From: an uncultured Clostridia bacterium
GTDB taxonomy: Bacteria; Bacillota; Clostridia; Christensenellales; Borkfalkiaceae
Direction: 5' to 3'
NCBI GenBank assembly: GCA_934271275.1
Contig: CAKQRD010000001.1
Coordinates: forward strand, 124,001 to 188,000
DNA: 64,000 nt
Shown: one piece after another, positions 51,787-60,830 of the stretch
How positions within the stretch are numbered: the first letter of the stretch is position 1
Layout: each line of letters starts with the position of its first letter
Position numbers and translations under genes: made by a program
The notes under the pieces: model-generated
The model's input: the letters and a program-made list of their open reading frames with translations, nothing else
The model's database searches: none
What the model was told of the DNA's origin: nothing

Positions 51787-52524
51787 TTATTTATCTTTCT
51801 CTCCGTATCTTACGCCGTTTTTCGTACCGCTTTTCGCGCCGTATTCCGCACCGTAATAATAATCGTAGCCCTTTTTGGGGTCGTATTTGGTGAAAACCGT
51901 GCCGAGAAGCCTTACGCCGCTCTTTTTAAGCTCTGTAACCGTTTCTTCCACCTGATAGCGGGTGGTTTCCGCATACGCCACGAGCAGAATCGTGCCGTCC
52001 GCGACCTTGGAAATATGGATAAAATCCGAGGATTGCAGTACGGGCGCGCAGTCTAAAATAACGTAGTCGTATTCCTTTTTAAGCTCCGCGATAAGGTTTT
52101 TGAATTTTTCCGAAATAAGCACGAGCGAAGGGTTGTCTATCTCCCCGCCGCGCGGCAAAACGTCCACGTTCTCGAACTCGGTGTGCTTTATAACCTTTTC
52201 CTTGGTCGCCGTGCCGAGAATATAGCCCGCGATGCCCTCGCTTTCCGCGCGGAAAACGCGGTGCGCCGTAGGACGATGAAAGTCAAGCTCCGCAACTATG
52301 GTTTTTTTGCCCGTCTGACCGAGGCTTACCGCAAGATTGCACGCAACGGTGGTTTTGCCCTCGTGCGCGACCGAAGATTCTATTTGAAGCACGTTGGTAT
52401 TGCCGTCGGCGTTAAGAAACAACGCGTTGTCGCGCAGTCTGTCGTAGCCGCCTTTATCCGGTCGTTCGTATTCGCCCGCAACCACTATCTTGCCTACTTC
52501 TTCTTTTTTGTTTTTGCGAAACAC
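51787..52524 (-). CDS. BY-kinase (CpsD/CapB-like)
   Basis: A 245-residue bacterial tyrosine kinase. Walker A is SVAHEGKTTVACNLA, Walker A' is VAELDFHRPT, Walker B is YVILDCAP. A C-terminal tyrosine-rich cluster (YDYYYGAEYG, then VRYGEKDK) is the autophosphorylation site. It normally needs a membrane activator (CpsC/Wzz domain), which is not in the window. Likely regulates polysaccharide synthesis with the phosphatase that follows. Confidence 0.93.
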   Translation of the reverse strand: MFRKNKKEEVGKIVVAGEYERPDKGGYDRLRDNALFLNADGNTNVLQIESSVAHEGKTTVACNLAVSLGQTGKKTIVAELDFHRPTAHRVFRAESEGIAGYILGTATKEKVIKHTEFENVDVLPRGGEIDNPSLVLISEKFKNLIAELKKEYDYVILDCAPVLQSSDFIHISKVADGTILLVAYAETTRYQVEETVTELKKSGVRLLGTVFTKYDPKKGYDYYYGAEYGAKSGTKNGVRYGEKDK

Positions 52525-52749
52525 AGCTTTTCGTCCCTTTTTTATCGCGTTCTTTGCGCTTTATATAGAAGATTATACAATATTCTTTGCAAAAATGCAA
52601 CCTTAAACGCGGAAAATGCGGACTAAAATACGCTCGAAAAAAGCGCGAGTTATATATATGTGCATATTTTAACGGTTTTTCTGCGCGTTTTCGACGGGTG
52701 CGACGGCGCGCATTCGGTTTATTGCGTAGCAAGCTACGGCGGAAAAGCT

Positions 52750-53280
52750 TTAATTCGTCGTAGTTGTGCCGCACACCGCGAACAGCCGTTCTTTAAGCAC
52801 TTTAACGTGAAGCTCTTCGTCGAGAATTATGCGGGAAACGATAGCCGAAACCTCTTCGTTTTTAAGCACGGACTGCATTTCGCGATAATCGTTTATCGCT
52901 TTCAGCTCGCCCGCGATGTCGTCCATAAGCATTTTTTTTGCGGTTTTGGAGTAGTTTACGAACGACGAAGAATAGAAATCGCATTTATACGGCGGAAAGC
53001 GGGTAAAGACGGGGTCTGCGCCCAAAGCGAGCAACGTTTTGCCGAGAATATCGAGGTGTCGCATTTCCGCAACGGCGATTCCGACGAGAACGGAAGCCGT
53101 TTTCTCGTCTCCCGAATTTTCAAACCAGAAATGATGATATACGTACTGTAAAATGGCGGTAAGCTCGCCGTGACCGCCCGCATACGCGGCGGAAATAACG
53201 CGCGCGGAAAACGGATCGGGGCAAAGATTTTTCGGTTCGGGATAAGGAAGTTCCAAAGCGATAGGTCTATCCATAAACAC
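52750..53280 (-). CDS. Ferritin-like diiron/dimanganese protein
   Basis: A 176-residue protein of the ferritin-like/manganese-catalase superfamily. Metal ligands are visible as GELTAILQYVYHHF, VAEMRHLDILGK, IAGELKAINDY and LDEELHVKVL, i.e. two E..ExxH pairs. The short N-terminal PIALELPYPEPKNLCPD leader is common in a Clostridia subgroup of the family. Function could be peroxide detoxification or metal handling; not certain. 225 bases separate it from the kinase gene downstream. Confidence 0.85.
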   Translation of the reverse strand: MFMDRPIALELPYPEPKNLCPDPFSARVISAAYAGGHGELTAILQYVYHHFWFENSGDEKTASVLVGIAVAEMRHLDILGKTLLALGADPVFTRFPPYKCDFYSSSFVNYSKTAKKMLMDDIAGELKAINDYREMQSVLKNEEVSAIVSRIILDEELHVKVLKERLFAVCGTTTTN

Positions 53281-53433
53281 TCCTTTAAGCGTTTTTTGTA
53301 TTATACGCTTTAAGGATACGGAAAGGTTAACAAACTTTTTCCTTCTCTATCGGCTCGGCGACGAACGCTTTGTTATTTACATTTCGCCGCGTTCCGTGCG
53401 CGGAGTAAAGATTTCCCGGCGGAAATATGCGCA

Positions 53434-53895
53434 TTTTCGGCGGGAGCAAGCCCCCGCCCTACACCAAAATACAGTTTGTAACTGTGCGTACAATATTTAA
53501 CGCATAGTGGATAATGTCATTCTGAGCGTTGCCCGCGTAGACAATCCCGCGAAGAATCTTGAAAGTTACTTACGCGAAGAGATTCTTCGTAAGAAGGTGC
53601 AAGAAGTAAGGCTCAGAATGACAGAACTGTTTTTAGTTTGCAAATTCTTTGTAAGTCCGTTAGGGTGGAACGACACTTCTCCGCTACGCTACGAAGCACT
53701 ATGCCCGTCGAAGATTGCAAGTCAAGGACGTGCAGAATGACAAGAAGGGATTTTTGCGTATAAATTTTTCATAGAAAGGATTTAAGCGAGACGCTTCCTC
53801 GTTTTTCGGCGGGAGCAAGCCCCCGCCCTACGGGGTATACAATGGAAAAGACAGATATTCCGCCGCCCTACGGGATTATACAGTTACAAACTGTA
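53434..53895. repeat. MITE-like repeat cluster in gene-free region
   Basis: Between the ferritin-like gene and hydA (53281-54056) there is no gene. The region holds two copies of TTCGGCGGGAGCAAGCCCCC (53436 and 53805), a perfect 16-base inverted pair TACAGTTTGTAACTGT / ACAGTTACAAACTGTA (53470, 53880), and an internal inverted pair TGTCATTCTGAGC / GCTCAGAATGACA (53515, 53611) with part of a third copy near 53731. This looks like nested small non-autonomous repeat elements. Confidence 0.6.
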
Positions 53896-53969
53896 TAAAA
53901 GAAATAATACAAATAACACGGTCAATTTGCCCTCTGTTCCCATAATCTTTAAGTGACAAAAAAATAAGG

Positions 53970-53998
53970 GCGCGGCAAAACCTTTGGTTTTGCCGCGC
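53970..53998 (-). terminator. Terminator of the nfn-hyd cluster
   Basis: Stem GCGCGGCAAAACC / GGTTTTGCCGCGC with a 3-base loop, then T-rich sequence on the minus strand, about 60 bases after hydA. Confidence 0.85.
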
Positions 53999-54056
53999 CG
54001 CTTTTCCCCTCTTTCTCTGATTTCTTCGAGCGGGAAAAATTCCTGCGATATTAAGT

Positions 54057-55742
54057 TTATCTCGCTTTATAAGAAGTATGCAAGAGTTCGTGCTTTTTAT
54101 GCTCGTCCATACCGGCGAGTATAGCCTTAACCTCTTCGTTCTCGTCCGAAGCGCGTTTTACTTCCGCCTCGTCCGCCTTATAAATTCCTTCCGCACGGAG
54201 CGCACGGTCGTAATACTCGGCTCTCGGTTGACCGCCGCCGTTTATGCAACCCGCGGGACAGGACATAACCTCTACGAAGTCGTACCAAAGCTTGCCGCTC
54301 TTTATTCCGTCTATAAGCTCGCTTGCGTTTTTAAGCCCGCTGACGACCGCTATTTTAAGGTCTTTGCCCGCGATATTCACGGTTGCCTCTTTAACGCCGT
54401 TAAGTCCTCTTACCCCTACGTACGATATGGCTTCCAAAGCTTTTGCCGATTTATCTTTGCTTGCGTATCTCAACACCGCCTCGGTCACGCCGCCCGTCAC
54501 GCCGAATATAACGCCCGCGCCCGTAATTTCCTCGAAAGGACTGTCGGGCGTGCCGCAATTAAGAGAAGCGAAGTCGATGCCCGCACTCTTTATCATCTTA
54601 ACGATTTCCTGCGTGGTTAAAACTATATCCACCGCTTCCGAACCGTCTTTCGTGATAAACTCTTCGCGCTTTGCCTCGAACTTCTTCGCCGTACAGGGCA
54701 TTATCGCAACGTGAAGGTGCTTTTTCTCGCCCTTGTACTCGTTCTTTATTACCGAAGCAAACATTTCCATCGGCGAACGGCAGGTAGAAATATTTTTAAG
54801 CAAATCCGGATATTTCTGTTCCGCATACTTTATCCATGCGGGACAGCAAGAAGTGAACATCGGGAACTTGCCGCCGTTTTTAAGACGGGCAAGAAGCTCG
54901 CTCGCCTCTTCTAAAACGGTCATATCCGCGCCGAGCGAAGTATCGTACACTTTATCGAAACCCATTTTCCTCAATGCGGAAACGAGCTTGCCCATAAGCG
55001 GCTCGCCCTCTTTAAGTCCGAGCTCTTTACCGAGCGCGACTCTTACCGCGGGCGCGACCTGAACGGAAACTTCGGTATTATTATCGCCGAGCGCGTCCCA
55101 AACCGTTTCGGAATCGTCTTTAACGACTATCGCGCCGACGGGACAAACCGCCGCGCATTGACCGCAGCCCACGCAGGACGAATTTGCTATTTCGCCGTCG
55201 AACGCGGTAACGATTTTCATTTTGGAACTTCTGAATCCGTAGTCTATCGCGCCGACGTTCTGCACTTCGTTGCACATTCTCACGCACTTGCCGCAAAGTA
55301 TGCACTTATTCGGATTTCTTACTATAGACAAAGAAGAATTATCCGCGCCGCCCTCTTTTGCGGAGTTCGGGAAGCGAACGTCCGTAAGGTTATAGCGAAG
55401 CGCAAATTCCTGCAATTTACAATTATTGCTTTTTGAACAGGTGGTACATTCTCTGCAATGGTTTGCAAGCAAAAGTTCCAGCACCATTTTTCTGTATTTA
55501 CGAAGCCTCGGCGTGTTGGTTTTTATCACCATTCCCGCACGGGGTTGCGCAGAGCAGGAAGCGTCTATCCCGCCGCGCTCGTTCTCGAATACGCACATTC
55601 TGCACGCGCCGTATATGGAAAGTTCGGGATCGTAACAGAACGCGGGAATATCTATGCCCGCTTTTCTCGCGACCTCTAAAATATTTCTTTCGCCGTTGAG
55701 TTCTACCTCAACGCCGTCTATCGTCATAAATTCCTTATCCAT
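54057..55742 (-). CDS. hydA: [FeFe] hydrogenase catalytic subunit HydA
   Basis: A 561-residue group A [FeFe] hydrogenase that makes or consumes H2. In order: a [2Fe-2S] domain (C36, C47, C50, C63), a His-ligated [4Fe-4S] site (H95, C99, C102, C108), two [4Fe-4S] ferredoxin sites (CILCGKCVRMC; CVGCGQCAAVC), and the H-cluster motifs TSCCPAW (L1, with the proton-relay C299), MPCTAKKFEAKR (L2) and VEVMSCPAGCINGGGQPR (L3). L3 differs from the common MACPGGC form. With HydB and HydC it should form an NAD-linked, probably electron-bifurcating trimer. It overlaps hydB by 8 bases. Confidence 0.96.
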   Translation of the reverse strand: MDKEFMTIDGVEVELNGERNILEVARKAGIDIPAFCYDPELSIYGACRMCVFENERGGIDASCSAQPRAGMVIKTNTPRLRKYRKMVLELLLANHCRECTTCSKSNNCKLQEFALRYNLTDVRFPNSAKEGGADNSSLSIVRNPNKCILCGKCVRMCNEVQNVGAIDYGFRSSKMKIVTAFDGEIANSSCVGCGQCAAVCPVGAIVVKDDSETVWDALGDNNTEVSVQVAPAVRVALGKELGLKEGEPLMGKLVSALRKMGFDKVYDTSLGADMTVLEEASELLARLKNGGKFPMFTSCCPAWIKYAEQKYPDLLKNISTCRSPMEMFASVIKNEYKGEKKHLHVAIMPCTAKKFEAKREEFITKDGSEAVDIVLTTQEIVKMIKSAGIDFASLNCGTPDSPFEEITGAGVIFGVTGGVTEAVLRYASKDKSAKALEAISYVGVRGLNGVKEATVNIAGKDLKIAVVSGLKNASELIDGIKSGKLWYDFVEVMSCPAGCINGGGQPRAEYYDRALRAEGIYKADEAEVKRASDENEEVKAILAGMDEHKKHELLHTSYKAR

Positions 55743-57618
55743 TCCAACTCTCCTTTATCGCGCCGAACGGGCAAGCGTTAAGACAAGTGCCGCACTTGAT
55801 ACACTTGCTCTGGTCTATGCTGAACGTCTGTTTGATTTCGCCCGAAATAGCAAGCACGGGACAATGGCGCGCGCATTTGCTGCAACCCTTACAAAGTTCG
55901 GGATCGATTTTAATCGTTTTAAGTTTCTGACATGCGTTCGCGGGACAATGTTTGTTATAAATATGGTCGCGATACTCGTTCTCGAAATACTTGATGGTAG
56001 ACAGTACCGGACCTGCTGCGGTTTTGCCGAGTCCGCAAAGAGCCATGGAAGAAATCGTTTCTCCCAACTCTTTAAGAAGTTCGATATCGCCGTCCTCGCC
56101 TCTTCCCTCTACTATGCGGTTAAGAATTTCGAGCATGCACTTCGTGCCTTCTCTGCACGGCACGCATTTTCCGCAAGATTCGTGCTGAGTAAAGTTCATA
56201 AAGAACCTTGCCACTTCTACCATACAGGTTTTGTCGTCCATAACGACGAGTCCGCCCGAACCGATTATCGCGCCGACTTTTTTGAGCGAATCGAAGTCGA
56301 GAGGAAGGTCGAGATGTTCTTCGGTAAGACAGCCGCCCGAAGGTCCGCCGATCTGCACCGCTTTGAACTTTTTATCGTCTCTTACTCCCCCGCCGATGTC
56401 GAATATAACCTCTCTTAACGTAGTTCCCATGGGGACTTCTATAAGTCCGGCGTTCTTGATGTTACCGGTAAGCGCGAACGTTTTCGTTCCGGAAGAATTT
56501 TCCGTACCGATACTCTTATACCACGCCGCGCCCCTGTTTATTATGAGCGAAACGTTTGCAAACGTTTCTACGTTATTAAGCACCGTGGGCATATCGAAAA
56601 GTCCGTGTTCGACGGTACGCGGAGGTTTCGTTCTCGGCATACCGCGTTTTCCTTCGATAGAAGCGGTAAGCGCAGAACCTTCTCCGCAGACGAACGCGCC
56701 CGCGCCCTTATTTATGTGCAGTCTGAAAGCCTTACCCGAACCTAAAATATCCTCGCCGAGAAGACCGAGTTCGGTTGCCTGTTTTATCGCGAGATTAAGT
56801 CTTGCAACCGCCTTGGGGTATTCCGCACGGACGTAAATATAACCGTCGTTCGCGCCGCAGGCAAGCCCCGCTATTATCATACCCTCTATCATTCTGTGAG
56901 GGTCGTCTTCCATTACCGACCTGTCCATAAACGCGCCGGGGTCGCCCTCGTCGCCGTTACAAACCACGTATTTTTGAGGAGCTTTCTGTCTTGCGACCTG
57001 CGTCCACTTTTTACCCGCGGGGAAGCCGCCGCCGCCTCTGCCGCGAAGTCCGGAATCGGTTATCTCCTTCACGACCTGTTCGCTCGTCATCTCGAAAAGC
57101 ACCTTTTCGAGCGCGGTATAGCCGTCCGCCGCGATATATTCTCTTATGGCCGCGGCGTCTATCTTGTCGCAGTTATCGAGAACGATTCTCGTTTGTCCTT
57201 TATAAAAAGGAACTTCTTTCTGCTCTCTGTAAACTACTCCGTTAAGCGTATACGCAAGTCTGTCTACGCATTTGCCGTTTTCTATCGTTTCTAAAATAAT
57301 TTCTTCGCAATCGTCTTCGGTTACTTTGGTATACAGCCAGCCCTGCGGCTCTACTCTCACGAGAGGTCCTATCTCGCAAAACCCGTGACAGCCGCTTTGC
57401 TTAAGCCTTACCGCGTCGCCGTGCGGTTCGTCCTGAAGTTCAAGCGAGAAAGCAATCTTCCTTTCCGCCATTATCTCCGCGAATTTTTTGAAAATTTTAT
57501 TCGCGCCCTTGCTGACGCAACCCGCGCCGCCGCATACTATAACTCTTTTCTTTTCCGCCGCGACCGCTTTTTTCGCTCCTTCTCTGTAAGAAACGAGTTC
57601 TTCTCTCGAATTAAACAT
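55735..57618 (-). CDS. hydB: NADH-binding hydrogenase subunit HydB (NuoF-like)
   Basis: About 627 residues, from the ATG at 57618 with GGGAGG just upstream. An N-terminal thioredoxin-like [2Fe-2S] domain (CGGAGC, CHGFCEIGP) precedes the FMN/NAD region (GLRGRGGGGFPAGKKW, CNGDEGDPGAFMDRS). The [4Fe-4S] site is ESCGKCVPCREGTK. Two extra ferredoxin sites (CKGCSKCARHC; CIKCGTCLNAC) end the protein, as in bifurcating hydrogenases. It exchanges electrons between NADH and the Fe-S chain to HydA. Confidence 0.95.
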   Translation of the reverse strand: MFNSREELVSYREGAKKAVAAEKKRVIVCGGAGCVSKGANKIFKKFAEIMAERKIAFSLELQDEPHGDAVRLKQSGCHGFCEIGPLVRVEPQGWLYTKVTEDDCEEIILETIENGKCVDRLAYTLNGVVYREQKEVPFYKGQTRIVLDNCDKIDAAAIREYIAADGYTALEKVLFEMTSEQVVKEITDSGLRGRGGGGFPAGKKWTQVARQKAPQKYVVCNGDEGDPGAFMDRSVMEDDPHRMIEGMIIAGLACGANDGYIYVRAEYPKAVARLNLAIKQATELGLLGEDILGSGKAFRLHINKGAGAFVCGEGSALTASIEGKRGMPRTKPPRTVEHGLFDMPTVLNNVETFANVSLIINRGAAWYKSIGTENSSGTKTFALTGNIKNAGLIEVPMGTTLREVIFDIGGGVRDDKKFKAVQIGGPSGGCLTEEHLDLPLDFDSLKKVGAIIGSGGLVVMDDKTCMVEVARFFMNFTQHESCGKCVPCREGTKCMLEILNRIVEGRGEDGDIELLKELGETISSMALCGLGKTAAGPVLSTIKYFENEYRDHIYNKHCPANACQKLKTIKIDPELCKGCSKCARHCPVLAISGEIKQTFSIDQSKCIKCGTCLNACPFGAIKESWNG

Positions 57619-58093
57619 TTTTACCTCCCTGCAAAGAAATAACGAGCGCAATCGCCTTATCGGGATCCATAGAAGGATATATTTCGTCGTTCACCATAAG
57701 CGCGGGAGCGGAAGAACACGCGCCGAGGCAAGATACCGTTTCCACGGTAAAAACGCCGTCGTCGGTGGTCTTTTTCGTTTCCGAAAGTCCTAATTCGTTG
57801 CGAAGAGCTTCTAAAATAGGTACGGAATTTCTGACGTGACACGCCGTACCGTCGCAAACTTTAATAACGTATTTACCTTTCTTTTCGAGCGAAAAATTTT
57901 CGTAAAAAGTGGCTACGCCGTAAATTTTGGCTTCGCTTATACCAAGCTTTTTCGCAAGATACGGGAATATTTCCGCGGGAAGATACCTGTAAAATTCCTG
58001 TGCGCGCTGCAAAATCGCTATAAGCGAGCTTTCTTTCGCGCCGAAGTCTTTAATCGCTCCGTCAAGGACGGAGTAATCGAGTTGTTCTGCCAT
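57611..58093 (-). CDS. hydC: [2Fe-2S] hydrogenase subunit HydC (NuoE-like)
   Basis: A 160-residue NuoE-like thioredoxin-fold [2Fe-2S] protein: ligands in VCDGTACHVR and TVSCLGACSSAP. Helical N-terminal bundle (LIAILQRAQEFYRYLP) is normal. First gene of the hyd trio; overlaps hydB by 8 bases. Confidence 0.95.
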   Translation of the reverse strand: MAEQLDYSVLDGAIKDFGAKESSLIAILQRAQEFYRYLPAEIFPYLAKKLGISEAKIYGVATFYENFSLEKKGKYVIKVCDGTACHVRNSVPILEALRNELGLSETKKTTDDGVFTVETVSCLGACSSAPALMVNDEIYPSMDPDKAIALVISLQGGKNV

Positions 58094-58130
58094 TTAGTGT
58101 AAATTTCCTCCATTCGAGAAAAAACGCGAA

Positions 58131-58160
58131 AAAAGCAAAGGGGTGTTTCCCTGTGCTTTT
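58131..58160 (-). terminator. Attenuator-like hairpin between nfnB and hydC
   Basis: On the minus strand the stem GCACAGGG...CCCTTTGC (with one mismatch) is followed by TTTTTT. It sits in the 86-base gap and may partly uncouple hyd from nfn transcription. Confidence 0.55.
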
Positions 58161-58179
58161 TCCGGTCTTTTCAGATTTC

Positions 58180-59562
58180 CTATTTATGTAAGTATTCGTC
58201 TATCGCGCGAGCCGCGGTTTTTCCCGCTCCCATCGCGAGTATAACGGTAGCCGCACCCGTCACCGCGTCGCCGCCCGCGTATACCGCGGTTACGGAAGTC
58301 TTGCCGTTTTCGTCGGTGATGATTCCGCCGTGATTATTCACTTCCAGCCCTTTCGTGGTAGACTTGATAAGCGGATTCGGAGAAGTGCCGAGCGCCATTA
58401 TCACTACGTCTGCCTCTATATCGAATTCGCTACCTTCTACGACTACGGGGCGCGCTCTTCCCGAAGCGTCCGGTTCGGAAAGTTCCATCTTCACGCAGGT
58501 GATAGAATTTACCCATCTCTTTTCGTCGCCGTTAATCTTTACGGGATTAGTTAAAAGGGTAAACACTATGCCCTCTTCCATAGCGTGTTCCACTTCTTCC
58601 TTTCTTGCGGGAAGTTCGTTAAGAGTTCTTCTGTACACGATATGTACGTCCGCGCCGAGGCGTTTTGCGCAACGCGCCGCGTCCATCGCGACGTTACCGC
58701 CGCCGACTACCACGACCTTTTTGCCGCGTTTTATCGGGGTAGAAGAATCTTCTTTATATGCTTTCATAAGGTTGATACGGGTTAAAAACTCGTTCGCGGA
58801 ATACACCCCGTTAAGGTTCTCACCCTCTATGTTCATAAACTTGGGAAGTCCCGCGCCCGATCCCACGAACACCGCCTTAAAGCCGTATTCTTCCGTCAGT
58901 TCGTTTATCGAAAGCACTTTGCCTATAACCATGTCCGTTTCGACCTTTACGCCGAGTTCTTTTAAGGCTTCTATTTCCTTGTTTACTATGGTTTTGGGCA
59001 ATCTGAATTCGGGAATACCGTAAGAAAGAACGCCTCCCGCGAGGTGCAACGCCTCGAAAACGGTTACGTCGTAACCCTTTTTGGCAAGGTCGCCGGCACA
59101 GGTAAGTCCTGCGGGGCCGCTGCCGACGACGGCGACTTTAACGCCGTTCGATACGGGTTTTTCCGCTTTTTTTGCGGCGTGCGCGTTGTGGTAGTCCGCC
59201 ACGAAACGTTCTAACCTGCCTATACCCACGGGTTCGCCCTTAATCCCGCGGATACAATACTTTTCGCATTGCGTTTCCTGCGGGCAAACTCTGCCGCAAA
59301 CTGCGGGAAGAGAAGATGTCGCCGCAATAATCTCGTACGCGCCCTCGTAATCTTTTTCGCGCACTTTCGCTATAAATTCGGGAATCCTTACCATAACGGG
59401 ACAACCCGAAACGCAAGGCTTGTTCTTACAATTAAGGCATCTTTCGGCTTCGGATAAAGCCTGCTCTTCGGTATAACCGAGGGCTACTTCCTTAAAGTTT
59501 TTATTTCTTTCCTCCGCACTCTGAACGGGCATCGGATTTTTTGTTAAAGACATATTCGGCAT
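58180..59562 (-). CDS. nfnB: NfnB, large subunit of ferredoxin:NADP transhydrogenase
   Basis: A 460-residue flavoprotein of the glutamate synthase small subunit (GltD) family. The N-terminal double [4Fe-4S] region has CLNCKNKPCVSGCP and CGRVCPQETQCEKYC. FAD (GSGPAGLTCAGDLA) and NADPH (VVGGGNVAMDAARCA) dinucleotide motifs follow. Because nfnA is directly upstream, this is read as NfnB rather than glutamate synthase. NfnAB interconverts NADPH with NADH plus reduced ferredoxin by bifurcation. Confidence 0.93.
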   Translation of the reverse strand: MPNMSLTKNPMPVQSAEERNKNFKEVALGYTEEQALSEAERCLNCKNKPCVSGCPVMVRIPEFIAKVREKDYEGAYEIIAATSSLPAVCGRVCPQETQCEKYCIRGIKGEPVGIGRLERFVADYHNAHAAKKAEKPVSNGVKVAVVGSGPAGLTCAGDLAKKGYDVTVFEALHLAGGVLSYGIPEFRLPKTIVNKEIEALKELGVKVETDMVIGKVLSINELTEEYGFKAVFVGSGAGLPKFMNIEGENLNGVYSANEFLTRINLMKAYKEDSSTPIKRGKKVVVVGGGNVAMDAARCAKRLGADVHIVYRRTLNELPARKEEVEHAMEEGIVFTLLTNPVKINGDEKRWVNSITCVKMELSEPDASGRARPVVVEGSEFDIEADVVIMALGTSPNPLIKSTTKGLEVNNHGGIITDENGKTSVTAVYAGGDAVTGAATVILAMGAGKTAARAIDEYLHK

Positions 59563-59578
59563 AACTTTTTCTCCCCCC

Positions 59579-60421
59579 CTATTTAACTTCCTTATTAAAG
59601 AGGTTACAGGTCTCTTCGTATTTATGGCGTTCCCACTCCTTGTAGCTTGCGCCTCTCGACATTGCCTCGTCGAAGTCTACTTCGTGACCGTCGAAATCGG
59701 GACCGTCCACGCAAGCGAACTTCGTCTTTCCGCCGACGGTAAGACGGCAACCGCCGCACATTCCCGTACCGTCTATCATAATGGGGTTCATGCTGATAAC
59801 CGTCTTTACGCCGTATTCTTTTGTAAGGCGGCAAACGAATTTCATCATGATAACGGGACCTATCGCGATAACTTCGTCGTACTTTTCGCCGCTATCGATA
59901 AGGCGTTTAAGAGCGTCTGTCACAAGTCCTTTTTCGCCCGCCGTGCCGTCGTCCGACATAAGCACGTATTTATCGCTGACCGCCCTAAATTCGTCCTCTA
60001 AAATCACGAGGTCTTTATTTCTGAAACCGACGACGGAATGAACTTCCGCGCCCTCTTCGTGAAGTTTTTTGGCAACGGGATAAGCTATCGCGCAACCGAC
60101 GCCGCCGCCGACCACCGCAACCTTTTTCAGCCCTTCCGTTTCCGTGGGGTTGCCGAGCGGACCGACAAAATCCGCAAGACAGTCGCCTACGTTAAGACGG
60201 TTAAGAAGATAAGTGGTTGCGCCGACTATCTGAAAGATAATCTTTACGGTACCCTTTTCCCTGTCGAAATCGGCTACGGTAAGAGGGATACGCTCGCCGT
60301 CCGCCGCCGCGCGAACGATAACGAACTGCCCCGCCTGCGCCTTTTTGGCAACGAACGGAGCGGAAATTTCGAGTTCGGTAACGGTAGGATTGAGCGATTT
60401 GCGAGAAACAATTTCAAACAT
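59579..60421 (-). CDS. nfnA: NfnA, small subunit of ferredoxin:NADP transhydrogenase
   Basis: A 280-residue PyrK/ferredoxin-NADP reductase-like protein. An N-terminal FAD domain (GQFVIVRA, ERIPLTVADFD) precedes an NAD domain (VAVVGGGVGCAIAYPVA). The [2Fe-2S] ligands are in GTGMCGGCRLTVGG and FACVDGPDFDGH. First gene of the five-gene redox cluster; a promoter with an embedded palindrome lies just upstream. Confidence 0.93.
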   Translation of the reverse strand: MFEIVSRKSLNPTVTELEISAPFVAKKAQAGQFVIVRAAADGERIPLTVADFDREKGTVKIIFQIVGATTYLLNRLNVGDCLADFVGPLGNPTETEGLKKVAVVGGGVGCAIAYPVAKKLHEEGAEVHSVVGFRNKDLVILEDEFRAVSDKYVLMSDDGTAGEKGLVTDALKRLIDSGEKYDEVIAIGPVIMMKFVCRLTKEYGVKTVISMNPIMIDGTGMCGGCRLTVGGKTKFACVDGPDFDGHEVDFDEAMSRGASYKEWERHKYEETCNLFNKEVK

Positions 60422-60462
60422 ACTCTTTCTCCCTTTTTAGTAAGGTTTTTGATAACCTGTTT

Positions 60463-60491
60463 ATTTTAACACAAACGCAAGCGTTTATCAA
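60463..60491 (-). promoter_or_regulatory. Promoter of nfnA with palindrome in spacer
   Basis: On the minus strand TTGATA and TAAAAT are 17 bases apart. The spacer holds AAACGC-TT-GCGTTT (60473-60486), an operator-like inverted repeat that would block polymerase when bound. The rest of 60492-60766 holds no gene. Confidence 0.6.
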
Positions 60492-60766
60492 CTGTTTTAT
60501 GAAGTTTTGATAATTATTTACAAAAAATATTTATAATTCTCATAAGAACCGCCTATGCCCCGCGAAAAGGCTTTTTAAAAACCCGTTCTGCGCGAGTTTT
60601 GCCGTAAGTTTTACCGCGGGTTTTTCGTTAATTTTGACATCAAGCCTGTGTTGAGTTCGGCGTAACGACTTGCAATGAATTCTGCGGCGAGTCGGCAATG
60701 GGTTCTGCGGCGTTTCCCGAAACGGCTTAAAAAAAGAAAGCCGCGAGGTAAAAGCAAATACAAAAA

Positions 60767-60792
60767 CGGACGGAGACCTTGCTCCCCGCCCG
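60767..60792 (-). terminator. Terminator of the 587-aa lipoprotein gene
   Basis: As minus-strand RNA the stem CGGGCGGGGA / TCTCCGTCCG pairs fully with two wobble pairs and is followed by TTTTTG. It lies 40 bases after the lipoprotein stop. Confidence 0.65.
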
Positions 60793-60830
60793 AATTATTC
60801 GAGAAAAATTAAGATTTTACGTTTTTATCG

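Noticed and set aside
53507..53740. 77-codon plus-strand frame in the repeat-rich gap before hydA
   Set aside because: It lies wholly inside inverted repeats typical of intergenic elements and lacks a ribosome site.
58180..59562. Glutamate synthase small subunit
   Set aside because: The sequence fits the GltD family, but no large subunit is nearby and nfnA is directly upstream, so NfnB is the better reading.
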